From: DASUPK01 sp963800285
GTDB taxonomy: Bacteria; Actinomycetota; Thermoleophilia; Solirubrobacterales; 70-9
Reading direction: 5' to 3'
Length of the DNA stretch: 64,000 nt
Assembly (NCBI GenBank): GCA_963800285.1
Contig: CAWDAL010000014.1
Span: forward strand, 248,001-312,000
Within the stretch, counting starts at the first letter, position 1; every line of letters begins with the position of its first letter. The notes beneath the pieces were generated by a model, which was not told where the DNA came from, did no database searches, and saw only the letters and a program-made list of their open reading frames with translations. Below are positions 55,195 through 63,588 of this stretch, piece after piece. The position numbers and the translations under genes are program-made.

Positions 55195-56282
55195 TGCTTC
55201 AGGTGCTTCCCCTTCTTGCACTTCTTACGCGTCGGCGCCGAAGCCGCGGCCGATTCGACCGACCCGCTCGGGGGGCAGCTCGCCGTCACGTAGCAGGCGA
55301 GCGGCGGCTCGGCCGCGACGTGCGGATACGTCGCGAGCGTGGTCGAGAGGACCAGCGCCGCCGAGGCCAGGTCCGTGGCGAAGGTCGCCGGGTTGACGCC
55401 GGGCATGAGGATCTGAATGCAGACGCTCGACTGGATCCGCGAGGGGTCGGCCGGGCCGGGATGGTCCATGGCGTCGATCGCCAGCGCGTAGGCGACCGGG
55501 TCGATCGTGCCGACCAGCAGGTGCTCGTTCGTGTCCAGCGGGCAGATGTCCTGAACGGCCACGTTCGTGATCTCGCCGCCGCCGCCGTGCAGCGAGGAGC
55601 TGCCCGAGGAGTCGAGGTTAGGCACGACCACCTCGTCGAGGTGCGTGTAGACCTCGGTGTAGGAGATCCCCGGGAAGGTCTCCTGGCGGGAGTTGAGGGC
55701 CTTGGTGAATTCGGAAACGTCCCTCTGCTGCCAGATGGCGGGCGCGCAGCCGACCAGGCAGAGCGGATCCGCGTCGATCGTGCCGTGGTTGGAGGGCGCG
55801 AAGCCGATCTGGTCGTCGACCATCGTGCGCGTGTCAGGCCAGAAGCGGAAGGCCCAGCGCGGCACCATGCCGCCCTGGCTGTGTCCGATGACCGCGATCT
55901 GCCGCCCCGCCCGCGAGTACATCGTGCGGATCGCGTTGACCACATACTCGCCGGCGACCTGGATGTCGCCCATCGAGTTGCCGGGGAGCTCCACCGAGCA
56001 CCAGGGAATGCCCAGCTTCGTGAGGGCGGGCTCCCAGTTCCAGGAGAAGTCAGCGTGCGGATTGACCGTCGTCCCGGGGACGAGCAGGACCGGCTCGTGC
56101 GTCCCGCTCGCGAGGTTGCCCGCGCAGACGAGGCTGGCGTCGAGCCTGTCCTGCGGGACGCTGAGCGCCGGCCCAGGCTGGTCGACGGGCGCGTAGGTGA
56201 CCGCCCCGGCTCCAGCCGGAAGCACCAGGGCGGCTGCCGCGATCGTCCCTACGAGCCCTCGGCGGGGGACGCCTCTCCTCAC
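55161..56282 (-). CDS. secreted lipase/esterase
   Basis: 373 residues from GTG 56282, chosen because TAGATT ends seven bases upstream and the signal peptide (GLVGTIAAAALVLPAGAGA) then starts properly. 'PVLLVPGTTVNPHADFSWNW' is the oxyanion region and GHSQGGMVPRW the nucleophile elbow; several cysteines follow, as in CALB-type or actinobacterial lipases. The C-terminus KKCKKGKHLKHGKCVRKRKK is strongly basic with two Cys, perhaps for wall binding. Likely hydrolyses triacylglycerol or esters outside the cell. Confidence 0.87.
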   Translation of the reverse strand: MRRGVPRRGLVGTIAAAALVLPAGAGAVTYAPVDQPGPALSVPQDRLDASLVCAGNLASGTHEPVLLVPGTTVNPHADFSWNWEPALTKLGIPWCSVELPGNSMGDIQVAGEYVVNAIRTMYSRAGRQIAVIGHSQGGMVPRWAFRFWPDTRTMVDDQIGFAPSNHGTIDADPLCLVGCAPAIWQQRDVSEFTKALNSRQETFPGISYTEVYTHLDEVVVPNLDSSGSSSLHGGGGEITNVAVQDICPLDTNEHLLVGTIDPVAYALAIDAMDHPGPADPSRIQSSVCIQILMPGVNPATFATDLASAALVLSTTLATYPHVAAEPPLACYVTASCPPSGSVESAAASAPTRKKCKKGKHLKHGKCVRKRKKK

Positions 56283-56289
56283 GCGGACG

Positions 56290-56295
56290 AATCTA
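56290..56295 (-). promoter_or_regulatory. putative -10 box (TAGATT) for a leaderless start
   Basis: TAGATT on the minus strand ends seven bases before GTG 56282. Confidence 0.4.
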
Positions 56296-56343
56296 CCAAC
56301 TAGAAGGTAGCGACGAGACACCTCCCGGGCGATGTCTCGTGGG

Positions 56344-59181
56344 CTAGAGAGTGAGCTTCGACTTGACTTCGCGCAGGAACTGGCGCGGCATGCCGGGCAC
56401 GTTGGCGAGGTCGTCGAGCGAGGAGAACCCGCTCTGGCGCTCGCGGTAGGTGATCACGCGCGTCGCCTGGGTCACCGAGAAGCCGGCATCGCGCAGCTGC
56501 TCGAAGGTGGCCTGGTTGAGGTTGGTCCGCTCGTCGGCGTCGGCCTCAGGCTCCGGAGCCGACTGGGGCTGCGGCTCGGGCACCTCCGTCTTCGCCTCGT
56601 CGGGCTTCTCCGGCTCCTCCTCCGCCTCACCCTCCTGCCCGGTACCGACGCCGAGGATCGCGCCGACCGTCCGGCCGAGAATGCCGCCCTTCTCCTCGCC
56701 GTCCTCGCTCTCGGCGCCCTCCCCCGCTCGCTCCTCCTTCCGGGGGCTCGGCGAGATGACCCATTCATCGCGGTCGTCCTCTTCGTCCGGCGTCGGCTCG
56801 GCGACCGGCTCGGGCTCTTCCACGGGTGGCGGCGGCGGTGACGGCGGCGGCGGAGGCGTCGCGGTGGGGGGCAGCGGCGGGGCCGGCGCCACAGGCTCCT
56901 CGCTGAGGGGCGGGGAGCCCAGCCCCTCCGACGTCTGCACGCTGCTGGCCGCCGCGGCCTCGGCGGCCTGGGCCTTTCGCTCGGCCTCCTTGGCGCGCGC
57001 CTCCGCGGCGCTGACGCGCTCCAGCACCTCACGCAACCTGCGCTCGCGCTCGGCCTCCTCCAGCTTGAGCTGGGCGAGCCGCTCGGCGTCGGCGGCGCGC
57101 CGCTCGGCCTCCTGCGCCCTGGTCTCGATCTCCTCCAGCCTGCTGTAGGCCTCCTCCAGGGCGCGCTCCCGCTGCTCGCGCTCGGCCTGAAGGCGGGCCT
57201 CGGCCTCCTGCACCGCGCTGGAGAGCCGTTGCGTCTCGCCGCTCACCTTCTCCTGGACCTGGGCGTCGATCTGCTCCTCCGCCTCGGCGCGAGCGCGCTC
57301 CTCCGCCTCGCGGCGCGCCTGCGCGGCGGCCTCGGCCACGCGCGAGTCCGCCTCTCGGCGTGCCTGCTCGATGGCCTCCTTGGTCCGATCCTCGACCTCG
57401 CGGCGAACGCGCTCGGACTCCTCACGGGCGCGCTGCTCGCTCTCCATGCGCATCCGCTCGGCCTCCTCGCGAAGTCTGGCCTCGCTGCCTTCGCGCGCCT
57501 CCTCCTCGGCCTGGCGGCGGGCCTGGTCCGCGGCCATCTTGATCAGCTGCTCGGTCTCCTCCTCGGCGCGCTTGACGCGGGCCTCAGCGTCCCGCTCGAG
57601 CTCCTCCGCCCGGCGCAGGCGCTCCTCGGCCTCGCGGCGAACCCGCTCCTCCTCCTCGCCGAAGCGCTCCTGGTGCTCGGCGGCCAGCTCCTCGATCTCC
57701 GGGCTCGTGTCGGGCGACGGGGGCGGAGCCGGCGGCGGCGGTGCCGGGGTGGGCGGCGACGGGGACGCCGCGTCGGGCTCCTGCTCCGGCGGCGCGTCGT
57801 AGGGGCGCGGCGGCGTGACGTCGGGCGGCAGCGCGGGTTCGCCTTCGGCGGTCTCGGGAGCCGGCGCGGGCGGGGGCGTTTCTGCAGCCGGCGGCTCCGG
57901 TGCGCCCTCCTCCTCCTCGCGGGCCAGGCGATCGATCTCCTCCTGCAGCGAGCTCGCGCCGCTCGAGGGCGTCTGGATCTCCACCGGCTCGTCCCGCTCG
58001 GGCTCGGCCGGCTCCGGGACGGAGGGCTCGGTCACGGACGGCTCCGGGGGGGCGGATGCGGCGAGCTCGGCATTCGAGGCATCCGGCTCGGGAACCTGTG
58101 GCTCCTCCTTCTCCTCATCCTCCTCGCCCTCGGACGCGGTGCGCTCGAAGCCCCCGGGGGCGATCTCGGGCTCCGGTGCGATCGGCGTGAACGCGGGCTC
58201 GTCGGCCGACTCAGACGATGGCCCCTCGGAAGTCTCCGGCGACGGCTGCTCGGCGGGCTCGGACTCGGGCGTCGCGGCTGACCCGGGCTCCGGAATCTCC
58301 GAGAGCTCCGGCAGACGCGGCGGCCCGCTGCCGGGCGGAACCCACTGCGACTCCTCCTGCTCGGAAGCGGCAGGCTCCACGGGAGGCACCTCGGCCGGCG
58401 TCGGGGGACCAGCCGGCTGACTCTCCTCAGCCGCCTCCCCGATCGGCACCTCCTCGAGCTTCGGCTTCTCCTCCTCGGCCTGCTCGTCGACCTTCTCGGA
58501 CCCAGCCTCCCCCAGGCCGAGAGCCGCGGCGAGCATCGTCGACTTCTCCGCTTCCGCCTCCGGTCCGGTCTTCACCTTGGCGCCCTCAGCCGCCTCCGCG
58601 GTCTCCTCTCCTTCAGCTTCATCAGCCTCAGTCTCCGGCGCGGGCGGCGCCTCCCCCTTGCGCTCGGCCTTGCGCCGCTGGCGCTCCTCCTTGCGCTTCT
58701 GGCGTTCGTCGCGGCGCCGCTTGCGCTCCTCCTCCCAGGCCCGGCGGTCCTGGTCCTCAGCCTTGCGCTTCTCGTCGGCGACCTGCTGGCGTTTTGCCTT
58801 GCGCGCCGCGCGCCGCTCCTTGCGGGAGGGCTTGCCGCCGGAGTCGTCCTCCTTGTCCTGCGTCTCGGGTACGGGCTTGTCCTGCGCCTCGGGTACGGGC
58901 TTGTCCTGCGTCTCGGGTACGGGCTCGGCCACGGCCTCGGTGGGAGCCTCCTCCTCCTCCGCCTCTTCCTCCTCGTCCGGCTCGTCGGCCTCCGGCGGCT
59001 TCTCCGCCGCCTTCGCGTCCGCGGGCGGGGCTTCGCTGGCGTCCTTCTTCTTCGCGGCCCGGCGGCGGGAGATCAGCAGGAGGACCAAGATCAGGATGAC
59101 CGCGCCAGCGATCCCGTACGCCTCGGCCGGGTTGTCCTTGACGAAGTCGGAGACGGTGGCTGTATCGATTGCAGCAAGCAT
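56344..59181 (-). CDS. large membrane-anchored coiled-coil protein with C-terminal ComEA-like HhH
   Basis: 945 residues from ATG 59181; a GTG at 59202 would add seven. TM helix at about 21-38 (AYGIAGAVILILVLLLI), then a very basic stretch at 115-185 (RKERRAARKAKRQQ), a long acidic Pro/Glu-rich region to about 490, a continuous Ala/Glu/Arg coiled coil at about 494-749, another proline-rich part, and a helix-hairpin-helix of the ComEA type in the last 60 residues (TNLNQATFEQLRDAGFSVTQ, then SLDDLANVPGM). This suggests a DNA-binding head on a long cytoplasmic stalk tethered to the membrane. No named family spans the whole. It lies between smpB and the lipase, 96 bp after smpB. Confidence 0.72.
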   Translation of the reverse strand: MLAAIDTATVSDFVKDNPAEAYGIAGAVILILVLLLISRRRAAKKKDASEAPPADAKAAEKPPEADEPDEEEEAEEEEAPTEAVAEPVPETQDKPVPEAQDKPVPETQDKEDDSGGKPSRKERRAARKAKRQQVADEKRKAEDQDRRAWEEERKRRRDERQKRKEERQRRKAERKGEAPPAPETEADEAEGEETAEAAEGAKVKTGPEAEAEKSTMLAAALGLGEAGSEKVDEQAEEEKPKLEEVPIGEAAEESQPAGPPTPAEVPPVEPAASEQEESQWVPPGSGPPRLPELSEIPEPGSAATPESEPAEQPSPETSEGPSSESADEPAFTPIAPEPEIAPGGFERTASEGEEDEEKEEPQVPEPDASNAELAASAPPEPSVTEPSVPEPAEPERDEPVEIQTPSSGASSLQEEIDRLAREEEEGAPEPPAAETPPPAPAPETAEGEPALPPDVTPPRPYDAPPEQEPDAASPSPPTPAPPPPAPPPSPDTSPEIEELAAEHQERFGEEEERVRREAEERLRRAEELERDAEARVKRAEEETEQLIKMAADQARRQAEEEAREGSEARLREEAERMRMESEQRAREESERVRREVEDRTKEAIEQARREADSRVAEAAAQARREAEERARAEAEEQIDAQVQEKVSGETQRLSSAVQEAEARLQAEREQRERALEEAYSRLEEIETRAQEAERRAADAERLAQLKLEEAERERRLREVLERVSAAEARAKEAERKAQAAEAAAASSVQTSEGLGSPPLSEEPVAPAPPLPPTATPPPPPSPPPPPVEEPEPVAEPTPDEEDDRDEWVISPSPRKEERAGEGAESEDGEEKGGILGRTVGAILGVGTGQEGEAEEEPEKPDEAKTEVPEPQPQSAPEPEADADERTNLNQATFEQLRDAGFSVTQATRVITYRERQSGFSSLDDLANVPGMPRQFLREVKSKLTL
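58852..58923 (-). repeat. 24-bp direct repeat, three copies, in frame
   Basis: Three near-identical 24-bp units encode PVPETQDK, PVPEAQDK and PVPETQDK inside the large coiled-coil protein. One codon differs in the middle copy. It is a likely site of length variation between strains. Confidence 0.75.
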
Positions 59182-59277
59182 CGTTGTGCCCAATCCTTGC
59201 ACGGGTGGTTCGTTCTCGTGAGAACTCCTTTGCCCTGCACCCGGGCGGACTCTTGCCGCCTCCCAACTGGTCGGGAT

Positions 59278-59763
59278 CTAGCCCAGACGCTGCTTGAAGT
59301 CCCGTTCCACCTCGCGTCGCAGATCGCGGTCGGCGATCTCCCGTCGGCGATCTCGGCCCTCCTTGCCCTTCGCCAGCGCGAGCTCCACCTTCGCCCTCGG
59401 ACCCTTGAAGTAGATCCGGGTCGGGACCAGGGTGAGCCCACGTTCGGCGGTCTTGCCGATCAGGCGCTCGATCTCCCGGCGGTGCAGCAGGAGCTTGCGC
59501 GGCCGGTCGGGATCGTGGTTCTGGTCGGAGGCCGGCAGATAAGGAGGGATGTGGGCGCCGCGCAGCCAGACCTCGCCATCGTTGACGACGGCGTAGGCCT
59601 CGTTGAGCTGCGCCTTGCCGTCCCGCAGCGACTTGACCTCGCTGCCGCGCAGCTCGATGCCCGCCTCCATCTTCTCCAGCATCTGAAACTTGTGCCGAGC
59701 CCGGCGGTTGGTGGCGACGTCGCCGCTGACGGGCGCCCGCGGGCCTTTGCTCTTCTTCGCCAT
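59278..59763 (-). CDS. smpB: SsrA-binding protein SmpB
   Basis: 161 residues, the normal length. 'RRARHKFQMLEKMEAGIELR', GSEVKSLRDGKAQLNEAYA and 'NHDPDRPRKLLLHRREIERL' are family hallmarks, and the C-terminal tail KGKEGRDRRREIADRDLRRE is the helix that enters the ribosomal mRNA channel. It delivers tmRNA to stalled ribosomes. ATG 59763 shares one base with the rnr stop (TGATG), so it is coupled to RNase R. ssrA lies 5 kb downstream. Confidence 0.97.
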   Translation of the reverse strand: MAKKSKGPRAPVSGDVATNRRARHKFQMLEKMEAGIELRGSEVKSLRDGKAQLNEAYAVVNDGEVWLRGAHIPPYLPASDQNHDPDRPRKLLLHRREIERLIGKTAERGLTLVPTRIYFKGPRAKVELALAKGKEGRDRRREIADRDLRREVERDFKQRLG

Positions 59764-61478
59764 CACTCGGAGGGAAGCAGGTCCACTCGCCCGCGGGGGG
59801 AGTCGACGCGTTCGACCGTCACCGTCGCCGGGTCTCCCATCCGGATCGAATCGCCGCCGCGCATCCCGACCAGCATCGTCTCGCTGCGATCCAGCTCGTA
59901 GCGCTCGCGCCCGCCGATCCTCCGGGCGGGCAGGAAGCCCTCGTAGACGTCGGCGAGAGCGCCGCCGAAGCGAACGAAGGCCCCGGCGCCGACGACACCG
60001 GAGACCTCCCCCTCGAATCTCGTGTCAGGCCCTCGCTCGAAGAGCTCACGCTGCAGCAGGAACGATGCGCAGACCGAATCGGCGTCGCGTTCTATCCGCG
60101 TCGCGTCGCGCTCTCGCTCGGAGCAGTGGGTGCCGAGCTCGGCGAGCCCCTCGGCCCGCGGCGCCTCCTCTCCGGCACCGATCGCGGAGAGCAGGGACCG
60201 GTGGGCGATCAGGTCCGGGTATCGCCGGATCGGGGAGGTGAAGTGCGCGTACGCCGGACTGCCCAGGCCGGCGTGGCCCAGATTGCGGTCGGTGTAATGC
60301 GCTGGCTTCAGGGACCGAAGCACAAGCGATGTATACGCCTCGCGGCCGTGGCCGCGGCGCTCAGCCTCCCGCGCGACCAGACGGCTCGCCTCCCCGGCCA
60401 GCTCACCCGCCTGCTGCGGGGAGATCCGGTCGGGAAGCGCCGGCGTCGGGACGTCGAGCGCCGCGAGCTGCTCGATCAGCCACTTGATGCGCTCGGGGTC
60501 CGGCTGCTCGTGAACGCGGTAGAGGGTCGGGATTCGGCGGCGCTCCAGCAGCTCCGCGACCCGCTCGTTGGTGAGGATCATCAGGTGCTCGATCAGCTGG
60601 TGCGCCTCGGTCTGAGGGACCGAATGGGCCCCGACCACCTGGCCGCCCTCGAAGCGGAACTCCGGCTCGAAGCTCTCCACCTCGAGCGAGGCGCGCGGCC
60701 TGCGCCCGGCGAGCGTCGCCGCGGCGCCGCGGGCCAGGGCGAGCGGCTCCGCGATCGACTGCGGCGGCTTTGCTCGCCCGGCGAAGACCTCGTCGAGCTG
60801 GTCGTAGTTGAGGCGGGCGTCCGAGCGGATCAGGCTGCGGTAGAAGCTCGCCGACAACGGCTCCCCCGCCTCCGAGAGCTCGATCTCCGAGGTGACGGCG
60901 AGCCGCTCGCGCTCCGGAGCCAGGCTGCAGGCGTCGCTCGAGAGCACGTGAGGCAGCATCGGGGCGACGGTGCCGGGCACGTACGTGGAGTTCGCCCGCC
61001 GGTAAGCCTCCTTCTCCAGGACGTCGCCGGGCCGGACGTGGGCGGCCACGTCGGCGATGTGGATCCAGAGGCGAACGCCACGGCCGGTCCGCTCGGCGGA
61101 GACCGCGTCGTCGAAGTCGTGCGCGCTGGCCGGGTCCACCGTGAAGGTGGCGAGATCCCTGAGATCGCGCCGGTCGAAGTCGAGCACCCTCGCCCGCTCG
61201 GTCGCCTCGGCCGCCTCCTCCTCGATCCGGCGGGAGAACCCGATGCGGACCTGCCGGTCCTCCAGCATCGCCGCGATCACGTCGGCCGCGATCCCCGGAT
61301 CGCCGAGCTCGCGGACGACGCGAGCTCTCCCCCTGCCCTGTCCGAGGTCGACGAGGGCCATCCGCCCGGGAGTGGCGGCTCGGCGGCCACCGCCGATCTC
61401 GATCCTGCCGCCCCGCTCGAAGAGGAGCTCCCCGACGAGGAAACGCCCGCGCTTCGAGACGAGGACTACGCGGTTCAG
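59763..61478 (-). CDS. rnr: ribonuclease R (RNB-domain 3'-5' exoribonuclease), probable CTG start
   Basis: 571 residues from CTG 61478, which overlaps the protease stop as CTGA; the first ATG (61361) would cut off an N-terminus typical of the family (NRVVLVSKRGRFLVGELLFE). The RNB catalytic Asp cluster FTVDPASAHDFDDAV is at about 110-124, with 'HFTSPIRRYPDLIAHR' further on, and an S1 domain closes it (TRFEGEVSGVVGAGAFVRFG). It is shorter than E. coli RNase R, lacking most of the N-terminal cold-shock part. It degrades structured RNA and, with tmRNA-SmpB, non-stop mRNA. Confidence 0.93.
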   Translation of the reverse strand: MNRVVLVSKRGRFLVGELLFERGGRIEIGGGRRAATPGRMALVDLGQGRGRARVVRELGDPGIAADVIAAMLEDRQVRIGFSRRIEEEAAEATERARVLDFDRRDLRDLATFTVDPASAHDFDDAVSAERTGRGVRLWIHIADVAAHVRPGDVLEKEAYRRANSTYVPGTVAPMLPHVLSSDACSLAPERERLAVTSEIELSEAGEPLSASFYRSLIRSDARLNYDQLDEVFAGRAKPPQSIAEPLALARGAAATLAGRRPRASLEVESFEPEFRFEGGQVVGAHSVPQTEAHQLIEHLMILTNERVAELLERRRIPTLYRVHEQPDPERIKWLIEQLAALDVPTPALPDRISPQQAGELAGEASRLVAREAERRGHGREAYTSLVLRSLKPAHYTDRNLGHAGLGSPAYAHFTSPIRRYPDLIAHRSLLSAIGAGEEAPRAEGLAELGTHCSERERDATRIERDADSVCASFLLQRELFERGPDTRFEGEVSGVVGAGAFVRFGGALADVYEGFLPARRIGGRERYELDRSETMLVGMRGGDSIRMGDPATVTVERVDSPRGRVDLLPSE

Positions 61479-62653
61479 GGTTGACCCTGGAGCTGCGGGG
61501 CCAGCGTCTGGAGCGCCTGCTGCAGGCCCTCGTCCGGCTTGGTGGACGGCTTGTCCTTCGCCTTCACCTGCGGAGCGATCCCGATGCCGTTGATCGACGT
61601 CCCATTGCGGGTCAGATACTCCCCCACCGTGAGGTCGAGCGCGCTCCCGTTCTCCAGCGGGATCACCTCCTGGAAGGTTCCCTTGCCGAACGACGTGGTC
61701 CCGGCGACCTTGGCGATCCCGGCCTGCTCCAGGGCCGCGGTGACGATCTCGGAGGCGGAGGCCGTATCCCCGTTGATCAGGACGACCATCGGATGCTTGG
61801 GCAGGGAATCGCCGGTCGCATCGAAGCTCCGGGTGTTCTGAGTGCGCCCGTGGGTCGAGACGATCACGCCGTTGGGAACGAAGATGCTCGAGACCAGCAC
61901 CGCCTCGGTGAGCAGACCGCCGCCGTTCCCGCGCAGGTCGAGCACGAGTCCCTGGGCGCCCTGCTGGTAGAGCCGCTCCACCTCCTTGCGAAGCTCGCCG
62001 TGGGCGCCGGGGAAGAAACCGGCCAGGCGCACGTAGCCGACCTTCTTGCCGCCGACCTTCTCGATGCGCCCGGTCACCTGCGGGATCTCCACCTGGGCCC
62101 TGGTCAGGGCGACGTCACGTGAACCGCCGTCGCGACTCGCGACGGTGAGCGTCACCTTCGTCCCGGCGGGCCCCCGAATCTGGCTGGTGACCGCGTCCGC
62201 GTCCTTGCCGGCGATCGAGTGCCCATTGACGCCGGTGATCACCTCACCGGGGTGAATGCCGGCGTCCCGGGCGGGAGTGTGTTTGTAGACGGTCGCGACG
62301 CGCAGGCCGCGGGGCACCTCGTTCACCGCAATGCCGACGCCGGAGAGGCTCGAACCCTCCTTGAAGCGGTCGTACTCGCTCTTCGTGAAGTAGTGCGAGA
62401 AGCGATCGTGATAGCGCTCCTTGAGGTGCGCGACGATCGAGGCGATCGAGGCGTTCTCGAGGTCATTGCTGTCGACCGTGTGGAAGTAGTCGTCGTGGAT
62501 GACGTCGATCGCCTGAGCCGTCGCGTCCTGGCTCTTGTTGCCGAAGACGTCGTTGACTCCGTTGCGGATCGCGTCGACCTGGCCGCCGGCGACGATGCCG
62601 ATGACGAAGGCGATCGCGATCAGGGCCGCGATTGCGAGTGTGCGGCGGGTCAA
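61475..62653 (-). CDS. S41-family C-terminal processing peptidase (CtpA-like)
   Basis: 392 residues from TTG 62653, overlapping the ftsX stop as TTGA. A signal/anchor helix lies at about 5-25, then a PDZ domain ('GSSLSGVGIAVNEVPRGLRV', 'IHPGEVITGVNGHSIAGKDA') and the catalytic core with Ser in GDTASASEIV and Lys in TTSFGKGTFQ. It works outside the membrane and may activate or limit the cell-wall hydrolases under FtsEX. The gap-free order ftsX-ctp-rnr-smpB suggests one transcript. Confidence 0.92.
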   Translation of the reverse strand: MTRRTLAIAALIAIAFVIGIVAGGQVDAIRNGVNDVFGNKSQDATAQAIDVIHDDYFHTVDSNDLENASIASIVAHLKERYHDRFSHYFTKSEYDRFKEGSSLSGVGIAVNEVPRGLRVATVYKHTPARDAGIHPGEVITGVNGHSIAGKDADAVTSQIRGPAGTKVTLTVASRDGGSRDVALTRAQVEIPQVTGRIEKVGGKKVGYVRLAGFFPGAHGELRKEVERLYQQGAQGLVLDLRGNGGGLLTEAVLVSSIFVPNGVIVSTHGRTQNTRSFDATGDSLPKHPMVVLINGDTASASEIVTAALEQAGIAKVAGTTSFGKGTFQEVIPLENGSALDLTVGEYLTRNGTSINGIGIAPQVKAKDKPSTKPDEGLQQALQTLAPQLQGQP

Positions 62654-63579
62654 ATCCGGAGGAAGCGACGCAGCGTCAGGCCGCTGCCCATCGCCGACAC
62701 GCCCATGGCCACGCACAGCAGGACGAGCGCGAGGGTGGCGAAGCCGATCGTATGCCCCGAGTTGATCAGGTTGAAGTTGTTGGCCAGCGGATCCACGATC
62801 ACCTGTTTCCCGATGAAGAGGAAGCCTATTGCGATCCCGGCCCCGACCAGGCCGCAGAACAGGCCCTCGACCATGAACGGCCAGCGGATGAACCAATTGG
62901 TGGCGCCGACCAGCCGCATCACCTCGACCTCGCGGCGGCGGGCGTAGATGGAGAGGCGGATCGTGTTGGCCACCAGCAGAAGCGAGGCGATCAGCAACAG
63001 CCCCGAGACGACGGCGAGGACCCAGCGGATCGCGGTGGTCGCACCGCTGATCTTGTTGGCGTCGTCGCGCGAGTCACCGATGTCCGAGATCAGCGGGCTG
63101 ATCGGAGTGGGCTGGCCGTTGGCGCCGGGAGGCGTGATCGCGTTGCGCACCGCGGGTAGGTTCGAGAGATCGTCCGGCGTCACGTTGAACGAGGCCGGAA
63201 GCGGATTGTGCGTGCCGGGCAGCTGAGCGGTGATGTCCGAGCGGTTCTCGGCCTTGAGCCGGTCGCTGAGGATGCTCAGTGCCTGGTTCTTGTCCACGAA
63301 CTGAACCTGCTTGACGTGCGGGATCGTCTCGAGCTTCGCCTGCAGGGCCTGGATCTGATCGGCCGGCGCCTGCTGACCGTTGACGTCGTTCAGGAAGAGA
63401 CGGAGGCCGACCTGGCTGCGGACCTGGTTCGTCTTGCCGTTGGTGGTCTGCAGGACCGGGATCAGCACGCCGAGCAGGAGCACCGTGATGCAGACCGTGA
63501 CGATCGACGCCAGGCCGGGAGCGGCGCTGCGCCGCAGCGCCCGCAGACCCTCGCCGATGAAGAAGAAGACTCGCCCCAT
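62650..63579 (-). CDS. ftsX: cell-division ABC transporter permease FtsX
   Basis: 309 residues. TM1 is at about 23-45, a large extracytoplasmic loop (about 50-165) of the FtsX type follows ('LRLFLNDVNGQQAPADQIQA', 'FVDKNQALSILSDRLKAENR', 'LPASFNVTPDDL'), then TM2-4 with 'RREVEVMRLVGATNWFIRWP' between. The loop binds peptidoglycan hydrolases such as RipC/PcsB. It pairs with FtsE, whose stop lies nine bases upstream. Confidence 0.96.
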   Translation of the reverse strand: MGRVFFFIGEGLRALRRSAAPGLASIVTVCITVLLLGVLIPVLQTTNGKTNQVRSQVGLRLFLNDVNGQQAPADQIQALQAKLETIPHVKQVQFVDKNQALSILSDRLKAENRSDITAQLPGTHNPLPASFNVTPDDLSNLPAVRNAITPPGANGQPTPISPLISDIGDSRDDANKISGATTAIRWVLAVVSGLLLIASLLLVANTIRLSIYARRREVEVMRLVGATNWFIRWPFMVEGLFCGLVGAGIAIGFLFIGKQVIVDPLANNFNLINSGHTIGFATLALVLLCVAMGVSAMGSGLTLRRFLRI

Positions 63580-63588
63580 GGGTGCCGC

